Of a stretch of 64,000 bases of DNA, positions 43,573-52,202 are shown piece after piece (within the stretch, counting starts at the first letter, position 1; each line of letters starts with the position of its first letter). The notes under the pieces were generated by a model. That model saw nothing but the letters and a program-made list of their open reading frames with translations, made no database searches and was not told where the DNA came from. Source of the stretch: VRUE01 sp963703895 (GTDB taxonomy: Bacteria > Actinomycetota > Thermoleophilia > Solirubrobacterales > 70-9). The position numbers and the translations under genes are program-made. The stretch lies in assembly GCA_963703895.1 (NCBI GenBank), contig CAVPFX010000002.1:868001-932000 (forward strand). Reading direction: 5' to 3'.

Positions 43573-45663
43573 CTAGGCGAGCGAGCGGTAGAGCGCCAGC
43601 AGCTCGGCGGCGCACTCGTCCCAGGAAGTCAGCCGCGGCCGCTTGGTCTGCGGCGGCTTGGCCAGCTCCTCGATCACGGCGGCGCCGACGCCCTCGGCGC
43701 TTTCGTCGAGCGGAATGCCCCGCGCGAAGCCGTCCTCGGCGATCTCGGCGAGGCCGGTCGCGTCGGCGACCAGCAGGCGGCGACCGGCCGCGGCGGCCTC
43801 GAGCGCGACCAGCGGGTGGGTCTCGAAATCGCTCATCAGCACGACCAGCGAGACCCGCTGCAGCAGCTCGGCCATCGCGTTCGGCTGGTCCGGGGGGGTG
43901 CTGGTGAACTCGACGCTGTCGGCGACGCCAAGCTCGGCTGCCAGCTTGCGCAGCTCGTCTTCGTAGGGCCCGGTGCCGACGACGAGCAGCCGCGCATCCG
44001 GTTCACTATTCAACACGTAGGGGAAAGCGTCGATCACACGGTGATGACCCTTGTAGCGCTCAAGCCTGCCGATCGAGGCGATTACCGGCGGCCCCTCGGG
44101 CTGACCGTTGCCGCTGCCGGCGTCGGAGAAGGCGAGGTCGGTGCCGTTGGGGATCAGGACGAACTTCTCGGGCCCGATGCCGAGCTCGCCGCCGTACTGC
44201 TCGATCTCGAAGCGGGCGACCGCGACCAGGCGCTGGGCTCGCTTCAACAGCGGGCGCAGCAGGGCGCGCTGCAGGCCGCGGACTCGGTTGCGGGCGTCGG
44301 AGGAGTGGCCGCCGCCGTGGAAGGTGACGACGTAGGGGATGCCAAGAGTGAGCGCTCGCAGCATCGCCAGCGGGGCAACGAAAGTGTGGTAGGACTGGAC
44401 GTGGACCACGTCCCACGACTGGCGCGACATCTCGCGCCAGATCCGCGGCGCCAGGCACCAGTCGCGGTTGGCTGGCCAGGCGCGCACGGTACGGATCGTG
44501 ACCCCGTCGCGTTCCTCCTCCTGCAGCTTCGGCCCACCCGGTTCGGTGCAGAGAACCTCGGCCACGGCGCCAGCGGCGGCGATGCGGCGGCTCACTTCCA
44601 TCACGTGGCGCTCGACTCCGCCCTGGTGGAGCGGGCTGCGCGGCGTCACCGTCAGCACCCGCGGGCTGCCGCCGTCCTGCTGCTCCTCGGTCCGGCGGCG
44701 CTTTTCCAGCCGCCGCCGCTCACGGCCTCCGGCAAGGTAGCCGGCCGTTGTGGTGAAGAGGCCGACGACGATCATCGCGGCGCGGGAGAGGCCACCGAGA
44801 TCGCCGCGCAGGGCGTCGCCACAGCCGCGCAGCACGCCGAGCGGCAGCGTGCGGCTGGTGTAGGTGCGCTCGGCTTCCAGTCCCGAGTCGCTGCCGACGA
44901 GGCCGGCGAGCACCGCCTTCGAGCGGCCCTCGCCGCGGCAGCGCGAGGTGAAGTACTCGCGGCTGCCGCGGGTGGCGGGGACGAAGTGGTCGACCGCCGC
45001 GGCGGGGTCGTAGAGGATCCTCGACTCGGGCCAGCGCTGGCCGACGCGGATGCAGAGGTCGGTCTCCTCGCAGCCGGCGGGGATCGTGCCGACCCGGCCC
45101 AGCTCGTGGCGGAAGCCGCCGAGCTCGACCAGCACCTCGCGGCGCAGGGACATGTTGGCGCCGACCAGGTTGCGCACGGCTTCCCGTTGCTGCGGCATGC
45201 CGGAGTGGGTGCAGCCGACGACCCAGTCGAACTCGGGCGGGAACCAGGCGGGCTTGCCCGCGACCCAGGCGGGGCGCACGGCGCCGCCTGCGCCGAGCAC
45301 GTCTGGGTCAAGGTAGGCCTCGGCGAGGCGCTCGAGCCAGTCCGGCGCGGCGATCGCGTCATCGTCGAGGAAGGCGACGACATCGCCGCTGCAGGCAGCG
45401 ACGCCGCTGTTGCGCGCCCCCGAGAGGCCCTGTTCCTCGTGGTTCTCGAGCAGCACGATCTCGGGCCAGCGCCGCTTCGCCTCGGCCAGCAGCTCGGGCG
45501 AGTGGTCGATTGTCAGCACGATCTCGTGCGCGGGCCGCGACTGCGCCCGGACCGAATCGATCGCCTGCGAGAGTACGTCGAGACGATCCAGCGTGTAAGC
45601 GCAGATCAGCACCGAAATCGAAGGCGAGCTGGAATCGACTTGATGCGCAGAGGGGCCGGCCAC
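43573..45663 (-). CDS. Bifunctional GT2-GT4 glycosyltransferase
   Basis: 696 residues. The N-terminal GT2 domain (about 15-310) has ISVLICAYTLDRLDVLSQAI, GLSGARNSGVAA, the DxD-type motif FLDDDAIAAPDWL and LGGFRHELG...GCEETDLCIR. After a weakly hydrophobic bridge (about 285-325) comes a GT-B GT4 domain (about 338-696): LTVTPRSPLHQGGVERHV, VVHVQSYHTF, VLIPNGTDL, ASIGRLERYKGHH and the E-x7-E region SDFETHPLVALEAAAAG. It probably adds two successive sugars during polysaccharide assembly on the cytosolic face. It is divergent from the next GT4 gene. Confidence 0.9.
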   Translation of the reverse strand: MAGPSAHQVDSSSPSISVLICAYTLDRLDVLSQAIDSVRAQSRPAHEIVLTIDHSPELLAEAKRRWPEIVLLENHEEQGLSGARNSGVAACSGDVVAFLDDDAIAAPDWLERLAEAYLDPDVLGAGGAVRPAWVAGKPAWFPPEFDWVVGCTHSGMPQQREAVRNLVGANMSLRREVLVELGGFRHELGRVGTIPAGCEETDLCIRVGQRWPESRILYDPAAAVDHFVPATRGSREYFTSRCRGEGRSKAVLAGLVGSDSGLEAERTYTSRTLPLGVLRGCGDALRGDLGGLSRAAMIVVGLFTTTAGYLAGGRERRRLEKRRRTEEQQDGGSPRVLTVTPRSPLHQGGVERHVMEVSRRIAAAGAVAEVLCTEPGGPKLQEEERDGVTIRTVRAWPANRDWCLAPRIWREMSRQSWDVVHVQSYHTFVAPLAMLRALTLGIPYVVTFHGGGHSSDARNRVRGLQRALLRPLLKRAQRLVAVARFEIEQYGGELGIGPEKFVLIPNGTDLAFSDAGSGNGQPEGPPVIASIGRLERYKGHHRVIDAFPYVLNSEPDARLLVVGTGPYEDELRKLAAELGVADSVEFTSTPPDQPNAMAELLQRVSLVVLMSDFETHPLVALEAAAAGRRLLVADATGLAEIAEDGFARGIPLDESAEGVGAAVIEELAKPPQTKRPRLTSWDECAAELLALYRSLA

Positions 45664-45710
45664 GGGGCGATTCTGGCATGCAAGTGGGGACGCTACGATC
45701 GGCGGGGTCG

Positions 45711-46949
45711 ATGCGCATCCTGATGCTCGCCCAGTCCTATGCGCCGATCGTCGGCGGGGTCGAGCGGGTCGTCGAGGATCTCAGCATCGAGCTCTCCGCC
45801 CGCGGCCACGAGGTCTCCGTCGCGACCCTGCGCCAGCCCCGCCGTGAGTTGGAGCCAGGTCAGGGCGATATCGAGGTGCACGGTCTCGCCAGCTCCACCT
45901 ACCGGATGCCCGGGATCGGCCTCGACAACGAGCGCCGCCACGCGCCACCTGTGCCCGATCCCGAGACGGTGCTCGACCTACGGCGCCTGCTGCGGCGCCA
46001 GCGCCCCGACGTCGTCCACGCCCACAACTGGCTGCTGCACTCCTACCTGCCGCTCGACCGCCGCGACGGGCCCGCCCTCGCCCTCTCGATGCACGACTAC
46101 GGCCTCGTCTGTGCGACCAAGCGCTTCCTCAATCACGGTGCCCCCTGCAGCGGCCCGGGCTGGGTCAAGTGCGTGCGCTGCGCGGCCGACTACTACAGCC
46201 CGGCCAAGGGTGCCGGGGTGGCGCTCGTCACCCGCGCCTCGGAGCGGCGGGTGCGCCGCCACGTCGACGTCTTCCTGCCGGTCAGCGAGGCGGTGCGCCG
46301 GCGCTGCGGCCTCGACTCATCGGAGCGCTGCCGGGTGGTGCCGAACCTGATCCGCGAGCTGCCCGAGCCGCTGCCGGCTGGCGACCCTCATCTCGCCAGC
46401 CTGCCCAGCGAGCCCTTCATCCTCTACTTCGGCGATGTCACTGTGGACAAGGGCGGCGCCGTGCTCGCCGAGGCCTACCGCTCGATGCGGAACCCGCCGC
46501 CGCTGGTGCTGGTCGGCCGCTGCTTCCTCGAGGAGGTGGCGAGCCTGCCCGGGGTGGTGGCCCTGGGGCCGATGCCGCACCGCTACGCGATCGAGGCGCT
46601 GCGGCGCTCGCTGTTCACCGTGGTGCCGTCGATCCTGCCCGAGACCTTCGGCATCGTCGCCTTGGAGACGGCGGCGGCGGGCAAGCCGATCGTTGCCTCC
46701 GACATCGGCGGGCTCGGCGACGTGGTGGTCAACGGCGAGACCGGATTGCTGGTCCCCCCGAGCGATCCCGGTGCACTGCGCGCCGCGATCGAGCGCCTGA
46801 TTGCCGAGGCCGACCTGCGCGCACGGCTCGGCGCCAGCGCCCGCGGTCGCGCCGCCGATTTCTCGCCGACCGCGGTCGTGCCCCAGTTCGAGCAGGCCTA
46901 CGAGGTCGCGCTGGCGGCACGGCAGCGCCGGGCGCGCTCGGCGGGGTAG
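45711..46949 (+). CDS. Glycosyltransferase family 4
   Basis: 412 residues from ATG 45711 giving MRILMLAQSYAPIVGGVERV, a textbook GT4 N-terminus. Domain order: acceptor Rossmann with DVVHAHNWLLHSYLPL and a cysteine-rich insert CSGPGWVKCVRCAADYYSP (also found in the GT4 at 61959-63208), then donor domain with VVPNLI, GDVTVDKGGAVLAEAY and ETFGIVALETAAAGKPIVASD (E-x7-E). The shared cysteine insert marks these two GT4s as relatives and may bind a metal. Two bases separate the stop from the flippase ATG. Confidence 0.9.
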   Translation: MRILMLAQSYAPIVGGVERVVEDLSIELSARGHEVSVATLRQPRRELEPGQGDIEVHGLASSTYRMPGIGLDNERRHAPPVPDPETVLDLRRLLRRQRPDVVHAHNWLLHSYLPLDRRDGPALALSMHDYGLVCATKRFLNHGAPCSGPGWVKCVRCAADYYSPAKGAGVALVTRASERRVRRHVDVFLPVSEAVRRRCGLDSSERCRVVPNLIRELPEPLPAGDPHLASLPSEPFILYFGDVTVDKGGAVLAEAYRSMRNPPPLVLVGRCFLEEVASLPGVVALGPMPHRYAIEALRRSLFTVVPSILPETFGIVALETAAAGKPIVASDIGGLGDVVVNGETGLLVPPSDPGALRAAIERLIAEADLRARLGASARGRAADFSPTAVVPQFEQAYEVALAARQRRARSAG

Positions 46950-46951
46950 GC

Positions 46952-48241
46952 ATGGCGACGCCGGCAACCACAGCGGCTGGCCGCGGTCGCCTGCGCGAGC
47001 ACCTCAGCGACCCGCTCTATCGCACCGGCTACTACCTGATCCTCGGCACCGGGGTGACCAGCCTGCTCGGGGTCGGCTTCTGGGCGCTCGCCGCGCACTC
47101 CTACAGCGCCAGCGTCGTCGGTCGCAACGCGGCGGCGATCTCGGCGATGACCCTGGTCGCCGAAGCCTGCACGCTCGGTCTCTCGGCGGTGCTGGTTCGC
47201 TATCTGCCGGTCGCCGGCGGCTCGACCCGGCGCCTGGTCAGCCGCAGCTACGGGGTGACGATCTCGCTGGCGCTCGTCTTCGGTCTGATCGCCGCCCTCA
47301 CCAGCGGCATCTGGTCGCCGGAGTTGAGCTTCCTCTCCAGTGGCGGTTGGCTGATCGGCTTCGTCCTCGCCACCGGGGCGACGACGGTCTTCACCCTCCA
47401 GGACAGCGTTCTCACCGGGCTCAAAGCGGCGAAGTGGATTCCGCTGGAGAACGCGCTCTACGCCCTGGCGAAGCTGCTGCTGCTGGTCGTGCTGGCGAGC
47501 ACGCTGACTGGCTCCGGCCCCTTCGTCGCCTGGACCGCGCCGCTGGCCGTCGCGGTCGTTGTCGTCAACTACCTGATCTTCAAACGGCTGATCCCCGCTT
47601 CGCCGAGCGAGGGCTCGCTCGACCGCAGCAAGCTGCTCTCGATGGCGACCGGCAACTACGCCGGCAAGCTCTTCACCCTCGCCGGCAACCTCTACATGCC
47701 GATCCTCGTCGCCAACCGGGTCAGCGCCGCCGACGCCGCCTACTTCTTCGTGCCCTGGATGGTCTCGCTGGCGATCGAGCTGGTCGCCCTCAACGTGATG
47801 ACCTCGCTCACGGTCGAGGCCGCCAGCGACATGGACCGCCTGCGCGAGCTCTCGCGGCGGGCGCTGCGGCAGACGCTGCGCCTGGTGGTTCCGATTGCGG
47901 CCCTGGCGGCGATCGTCGCCCCCTGGGCGCTGCTGGTCTTCGGCAGCGACTACGCCGACGAAGGCGCCACCCTGCTGCGCCTGCTGGCGCTCGGCATGGT
48001 GCCCAACGTGATCGTCACCCTCGGCATCAGTGTCGCCCGGATCGAACACCGCGGCCGCATCGTCGTCGCGATCCAGGGCGCCCACTGCATCGCCGTCCTC
48101 GGCTTCAGCGCCCTGTTGCTGCCGAGCCTTGGCATCGACGCGGTTGGCTATGTCTGGACCGCGAGTCAGACCGCCCTAGCCCTGGTCCTGCTGGCGACGC
48201 TGCTGCGGCCGGTTTTGTTCCGCGGTCCCAAGACCGCCTGA
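46952..48241 (+). CDS. Polysaccharide flippase (Wzx/MATE-like)
   Basis: 429 residues with 12-14 hydrophobic helices from about residue 25 on (YLILGTGVTSLLGVGFWALAA, VTISLALVFGLIAALTSGIW, LAIELVALNVMTS and others). The pattern matches oligosaccharide flippases of the MVF/MATE-related superfamily, which turn lipid-linked repeat units across the membrane. It follows the GT4 gene by two bases. A Wzm/Wzt ABC exporter lies 4 kb away, so the locus carries parts of two export routes; which glycan each moves is open. Confidence 0.88.
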   Translation: MATPATTAAGRGRLREHLSDPLYRTGYYLILGTGVTSLLGVGFWALAAHSYSASVVGRNAAAISAMTLVAEACTLGLSAVLVRYLPVAGGSTRRLVSRSYGVTISLALVFGLIAALTSGIWSPELSFLSSGGWLIGFVLATGATTVFTLQDSVLTGLKAAKWIPLENALYALAKLLLLVVLASTLTGSGPFVAWTAPLAVAVVVVNYLIFKRLIPASPSEGSLDRSKLLSMATGNYAGKLFTLAGNLYMPILVANRVSAADAAYFFVPWMVSLAIELVALNVMTSLTVEAASDMDRLRELSRRALRQTLRLVVPIAALAAIVAPWALLVFGSDYADEGATLLRLLALGMVPNVIVTLGISVARIEHRGRIVVAIQGAHCIAVLGFSALLLPSLGIDAVGYVWTASQTALALVLLATLLRPVLFRGPKTA

Positions 48242-48294
48242 CCTCTACCAATATCGCAGACAAAACCATCCGGAATGTTTGCCATCCTGATCGG

Positions 48295-48843
48295 ATGGTC
48301 GACGTGACGGAGGAGGCGCTGGGATTGATCGCGGCACCCGCGCTGGAAAAGCGGATCTTCGTCGTCCGTGGACGCCAGGTCATGCTCGACGAAGACTTGG
48401 CGGATCTCTACAGCGTCGAGACAAACGATTGATCCAGCAGGTCCAACGCAACTTGAAGCGGTTCCCGCAGGACTTCATGTTTCAGCTGGACAAAACCGAG
48501 ACTGAGGCTTTGAGGTCACAAATTGTGACCTCAAAAGAAGGCCGGGGCGGGCGCCGTTACGCGCCGTACGTCTTCACTGAGCAGGGAGTGGCGATGCTCT
48601 CTGGCGTCCTTCGCAGTGACCGAGCAATTGCCGTGAACATCGAGATCATGCGGGCTTCGTCGAGCTTCGCCGGGTCGCGAGTTCCTATGCGGCGATTGAG
48701 GAGAGGCTCGAAGAGTCGAGCGGGAGTTGGCGAGCCACGACAAGCAGCTGAACCAGATCTTTATGGCGCTGAGACAGCTGATCTCACCACCCGACAGACC
48801 GAAGCGACCGGTCGGGTTCCGGCTTCGGGGTGATGAGGAATAG
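48295..48843 (+). pseudogene. ORF6N-domain protein (broken frame)
   Basis: Pieces in successive frames: ALEKRIFVVRGRQVMLDEDLADLY, then QVQRNLKRFPQDFMFQLDK, LRSQIVTSKEGRGGRRYAPYVFTEQGVAMLSGVL and NIEIMRA. A C-terminal coiled tail reads FVELRRVASSYAAIEERLEE, HDKQLNQIFMALRQLISPP and GFRLRGDEE, ending at TAG 48841. This is the ORF6N DNA-binding domain of phage and mobile elements plus a helical tail, about 180 residues after repair. Breaks near 48425, 48655 and 48715. It is probably a relic or errored copy of a mobile-element gene inserted between polysaccharide genes. Confidence 0.8.
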
Positions 48844-48971
48844 GAGCCACGCTGTAAGCGACTGGTCTGAAGGCGGGAGTCCGGGTCTGATGTCGCCCGG
48901 TGGCGACCTTGTCCATCCCAGGAACTCATTGCCGCTTCTCGCGCAAAGCGGAACCCAGCGTCGAACCCGGA

Positions 48972-49391
48972 CTAGGACACGTAGGCCTCGCGCACCATGG
49001 CCGCCGTCCATCGTTTCGTTCCGTGAAACGCGGGGGTCTTCTTGCGGTTCAGCGTGTCGGCGATGTCTTCCAGTGATTCGCCTGCAAGAAGCAGTGCCCC
49101 GATCTGCTTCCGCCGCGTGTGGTCACGCTGATTGCACTCGATATGGGACAGCCGAACGTTGTCGGCACGCAGCTTTCCACCGGCCGAACTGAGGATCGGG
49201 TAGTGGTCGCGCGAGGGCGCCCACAACCTGCGCTCCGTCGCGAGCGATTCGAACTTGTCGCGTCCGTTGGGGTGATAGCACTGCGGCATCTCGCACTTCA
49301 GCTCAAGAATCTGCCCACGTTCGGCCATCTGCACGAGGATGCCCTTCACGCCGAATCCGCGGAGTCGGTCCGCGACCGATTCATCTGCCAT
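48972..49391 (-). CDS. HNH-type endonuclease-like protein with recombinase-like tail
   Basis: 139 residues from ATG 49391 (145 from 49409). Residues about 33-100 show CEMPQC, then RDHYPILSSAGGKLRADNVRLSHIECNQRDH, which has the D-H, S-x-G-G and N-V-R-L...C-N spacing of HNH nucleases, with two extra Cys suitable for zinc. The tail (LAGESLEDIADTLNRKKTPAFHGTKRWTAAMVREAY) resembles the helical segment after serine-recombinase catalytic domains. Substrate unknown. With the adjacent ORF6N gene it forms a small islet of mobile-element character in the polysaccharide locus. Confidence 0.6.
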   Translation of the reverse strand: MADESVADRLRGFGVKGILVQMAERGQILELKCEMPQCYHPNGRDKFESLATERRLWAPSRDHYPILSSAGGKLRADNVRLSHIECNQRDHTRRKQIGALLLAGESLEDIADTLNRKKTPAFHGTKRWTAAMVREAYVS

Positions 49392-49448
49392 GCGGCGATC
49401 CTGACACAACTGCTCTCGCGTGAAAGCGGGACTTCTAGTCTGGCCACT

Positions 49449-50399
49449 TCAGGACGCAAAGCGGCGATAGGCGACGGCGCCGCGGGCGGTGGCGGCGGGG
49501 CCGAGCAGGCCTAGTAGGAGGGTGATCCAGGCGGCGGGAGCGAAGGGCTTGCGGCGCAGGGCTCGCAGTGAGTAGCGGGCGCCGAGGCGGCGCTTGCCGA
49601 GGATGAAGGCCTGGGTGGCGCCGATGCGCAGGACGGTGACGTACTGGCGGGGGCCGTAGCGTTGGAGGGCGTCGCCGTGGCGCCGCAGCGTCTCTTCGGC
49701 CATCCAGAGCATGTCGGCGGCCTCGCGCTGCAGGCGGGGGACGACGTCGGCGGCGGTGGCGGCACGCAGCCAGCTGTCGGGCGCGTCGGCGTGGACCTTG
49801 GTCGTCACCTCCTCGACGCAGAGGCTGGTCTCGCGTTCGGCCAGGTTGAGCTCGAAGAGGGTCTCCATCGCGCCGCGACGACCGTCGATGTAGGGGGTCT
49901 CGGCGAAGACCGCCCGCTGCAGGCAGCGGGCGGCGTCGTTGCCGCCCTCGGTCTCGGCCCAGCGAATGCGGCCCTCGTAGCCGTAGGGGCCGTTGGGGAC
50001 GGAGCTGGGGGTGATGTGACCGTCGTCGTGGAGCTGGCGGCTGCGCAGGACCCGTACCTCTGGCGGCAGCTCCGCGATCAGCGTGCGCAGGCGCTCCAGC
50101 GCGTTGGGCAGGAGCTCGTCGTCGCTGTCGACGACGACCACCCACTCTCCCTTGGCGTTGCTGGCGCCGGTGTGGCGTGAGGGGTTGATGCCGCGGTTGG
50201 CCTCGTGGGCGACGACGCGCAGGCGGGGATCGTCGTAGCGCTCGCTGAGGACCGCCCGGGTGTCGTCGCTCGACCCGTCGTCGACGACGACGATCTCGAA
50301 GTCGTTGAAGGTCTGCGCAAGACAGGCGTCTATGCAGCGGCATACGATCCGTGCCCGGTTGTAAGTCGTGATCACGATGCTGAAAGTGGGATCTGACAT
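49449..50399 (-). CDS. Glycosyltransferase family 2
   Basis: 316 residues. GT-A fold: FSIVITTYNRARIVCRCIDA, FEIVVVDDGSSDDT, NRGINPSRHTGASNAKGEWVVVVDSDDELL (DxD as DSD). A C-terminal helical region ends in a hydrophobic segment (AAWITLLLGLLGPAATA), which may hold it at the membrane. It uses an NDP-sugar, but donor and acceptor cannot be predicted. It is divergent from the deacetylase gene, with only two bases between their start codons' ends. Confidence 0.9.
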   Translation of the reverse strand: MSDPTFSIVITTYNRARIVCRCIDACLAQTFNDFEIVVVDDGSSDDTRAVLSERYDDPRLRVVAHEANRGINPSRHTGASNAKGEWVVVVDSDDELLPNALERLRTLIAELPPEVRVLRSRQLHDDGHITPSSVPNGPYGYEGRIRWAETEGGNDAARCLQRAVFAETPYIDGRRGAMETLFELNLAERETSLCVEEVTTKVHADAPDSWLRAATAADVVPRLQREAADMLWMAEETLRRHGDALQRYGPRQYVTVLRIGATQAFILGKRRLGARYSLRALRRKPFAPAAWITLLLGLLGPAATARGAVAYRRFAS

Positions 50400-50401
50400 C
50401 T

Positions 50402-51211
50402 ATGAGTTCGCCTGAGGCCGCCAGCGGCCGGTTGCGGTTGCGCATTCTCGCCTACCACGCGATCGCCGACCTCAGCGACGATCCGGTGCTGGCCGAGTAC
50501 GCGGTTCCACCTGATCTCTTCGCCGCTCACCTCGACACCCTTTTGGCGGCGGGCTGGCAGTTCGTCGACCTCGACGCGCTCCTCGCCGCCCTGGCGGGAG
50601 AGGGCTCGCTGCCCGAGCGCGCCCTGCTGCTCACCTTCGACGATGCCTACACCGACCTGCTCGAGGTTGCCTGCCCGATCATGGCCGAGCGCGGGGTGCC
50701 GGGGGTCGTCTTCGCCGTCGCTGGCAAGCTCGGCGGCACCAACGAGTGGGACAACAAGAAGCGGGCGAGCACGCTGCGGCTGCTCGACGCCGAGGGGTTG
50801 CGCGCGGTCGCCGCGGCGGGGGTCGAGGTCGGGGCCCACACGACCAACCACCGGCCGCTGCCGAAGGTGCCGGCGGGCGAGCTGGAGGAGGAGATCGCCG
50901 GCTCGGGCCGCCGCCTAGAGGCTGCCGGGTTGCCGTGGCCGCGCTCCTTCTCCTACCCCTACGGCGAGTGGAATCCCGAGCTGGCGAAGATGGCCCGCGA
51001 GGCCGGTTACGAGGTCGCCTTCACGGTCGACTGGGGCGTGGTCGGCGACGGCGCCGATCCATACACGCTGCCGCGGGTCGAGATCCACGCCAGCGACACG
51101 CCGCGCAAGCTGCGTCTGAAGCTGCTCGCGGCGGGCTGGCCCGGCAAGCTGAGGGACGGCTTCCTGCGCCTAATGGGCGTGCGCCTGGACCCTTCCGCCA
51201 AGTCCCGCTGA
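50402..51211 (+). CDS. Polysaccharide deacetylase (NodB/CE4)
   Basis: 269 residues. CE4 motifs: RILAYHAIADL at the N-terminus, motif 1 LLLTFDDAYTD (catalytic base Asp and metal Asp), motif 2 VGAHTTNHRPL (metal His pair, H-x3-H), motif 3 FSYPYGEWNPEL, motif 5-like VEIHASD. It removes N-acetyl groups from glycans using a divalent metal. There is no signal peptide, so it may act on intracellular lipid-linked sugars or be exported unusually. It is followed by a large hairpin and then the ABC exporter genes. Confidence 0.9.
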   Translation: MSSPEAASGRLRLRILAYHAIADLSDDPVLAEYAVPPDLFAAHLDTLLAAGWQFVDLDALLAALAGEGSLPERALLLTFDDAYTDLLEVACPIMAERGVPGVVFAVAGKLGGTNEWDNKKRASTLRLLDAEGLRAVAAAGVEVGAHTTNHRPLPKVPAGELEEEIAGSGRRLEAAGLPWPRSFSYPYGEWNPELAKMAREAGYEVAFTVDWGVVGDGADPYTLPRVEIHASDTPRKLRLKLLAAGWPGKLRDGFLRLMGVRLDPSAKSR

Positions 51212-51256
51212 CTTCGTCTCTAGCTCCGCTATACGGAACTAAAGACGAAGTCAGCG
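51206..51256 (+). terminator. Large hairpin after the deacetylase gene
   Basis: CGCTGACTTCGTCT (51206-51219) pairs perfectly with AGACGAAGTCAGCG (51243-51256), 14 bp, with a partly paired centre around CTATA. It includes the deacetylase stop codon. No T-run, so it may act as a factor-dependent terminator or stabilise mRNA ends. Confidence 0.55.
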
Positions 51257-51319
51257 GTAGTGACGCAGCGAGGTTTGCGGGCCCCGGCGCAGAATTTGAG
51301 TCGGAGTAGCCTCGCGCCG

Positions 51320-52199
51320 ATGGAGCAGCCAATGACCACCGAGACCCTCTCGCCGCCGCGCGAGCCGAGCCCGCGCGTCGAGACGACGCGCCTGCAGGCG
51401 ACCAGCGGCTTCAGCCGCGTGCTCTCGCCGCACGAGCTCTGGCGCTACCGCGACCTCGCTTTCCAGATCGCCGCCCGCGACGTCACCGTGCGCTACCGGC
51501 AGACCGCGCTCGGCGCCGCCTGGGCGATCCTGCAGCCGGTCGGCTTCATGGTCGTCTTCTCGCTCTTCTTCGGCCGCGTCGCCGGCGTCTCCTCGGACGG
51601 CCTGCCCTACGCGCTCTTCAGCCTCGCCGCCCTGGTCCCCTGGACCTACTTCGCCAACGGCCTGCTGCTCGGCTCCGAAAGCTTGGTCAGCAACTCGGCC
51701 CTGGTCTCGAAAATCTATTTCCCCCGCATCTTCATGCCGGCCGGGGTGCTGGCTGCCGGCTTCGTCGACCTCAGCGATCTCCTTGGTGATCCTCTTCGCG
51801 ATCGTGCTGATCTATGGGATCGTCCCCACCGTGGCGGTGTTGATGTTGCCGCTGCTGGTGTTGATCATGCTCGCTGCGGCGCTCGGGGTGACCGCGGGGC
51901 TCTCGGCGGTCAACGTGCGCTACCGCGACGTCCGCTACGTGATCCCCTTCGCGATCCAGATGTGGCTGTTCGCCAGCCCGGTCGCCTACCCGAGCAGCCT
52001 GATCGGCGAGCCCTGGCGCACGCTCTCGGCGATCAACCCGATGGTCGGTGTGGTCGAAGGCTTCCGCTGGGCGACCCTGGGCACGGCTGACGCGCCCTGG
52101 GAGCTGATCGGCATCTCGGCCGCCTCGGCCCTCGTCCTCTTGATCGCCGGTCTCGCCTACTTCGACCGGGTCGAGCGCAGCTTCGCCGACTACATCTGA
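51320..52199 (+). CDS. Polysaccharide ABC exporter permease, Wzm-like (one frameshift)
   Basis: About 293 residues. ABC-2 type permease: LWRYRDLAFQIAARDVTVRYRQTALGAAWAILQPV is the family N-terminus, then six TM helices, including MVVFSLFFGRVAG, FSLAALVPWTYFANGLLLG, VILFAIVLIYGIVPTVAVLM and FAIQMWLFASPVAYP. One base too many near 51775 breaks the frame; repair gives DLAISLVILFAIVL. With the next ATP-binding protein it exports a polysaccharide made in the cytosol. Start ATG 51320; ATG 51332 is possible. Confidence 0.9.
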
Positions 52200-52202
52200 G
52201 CC

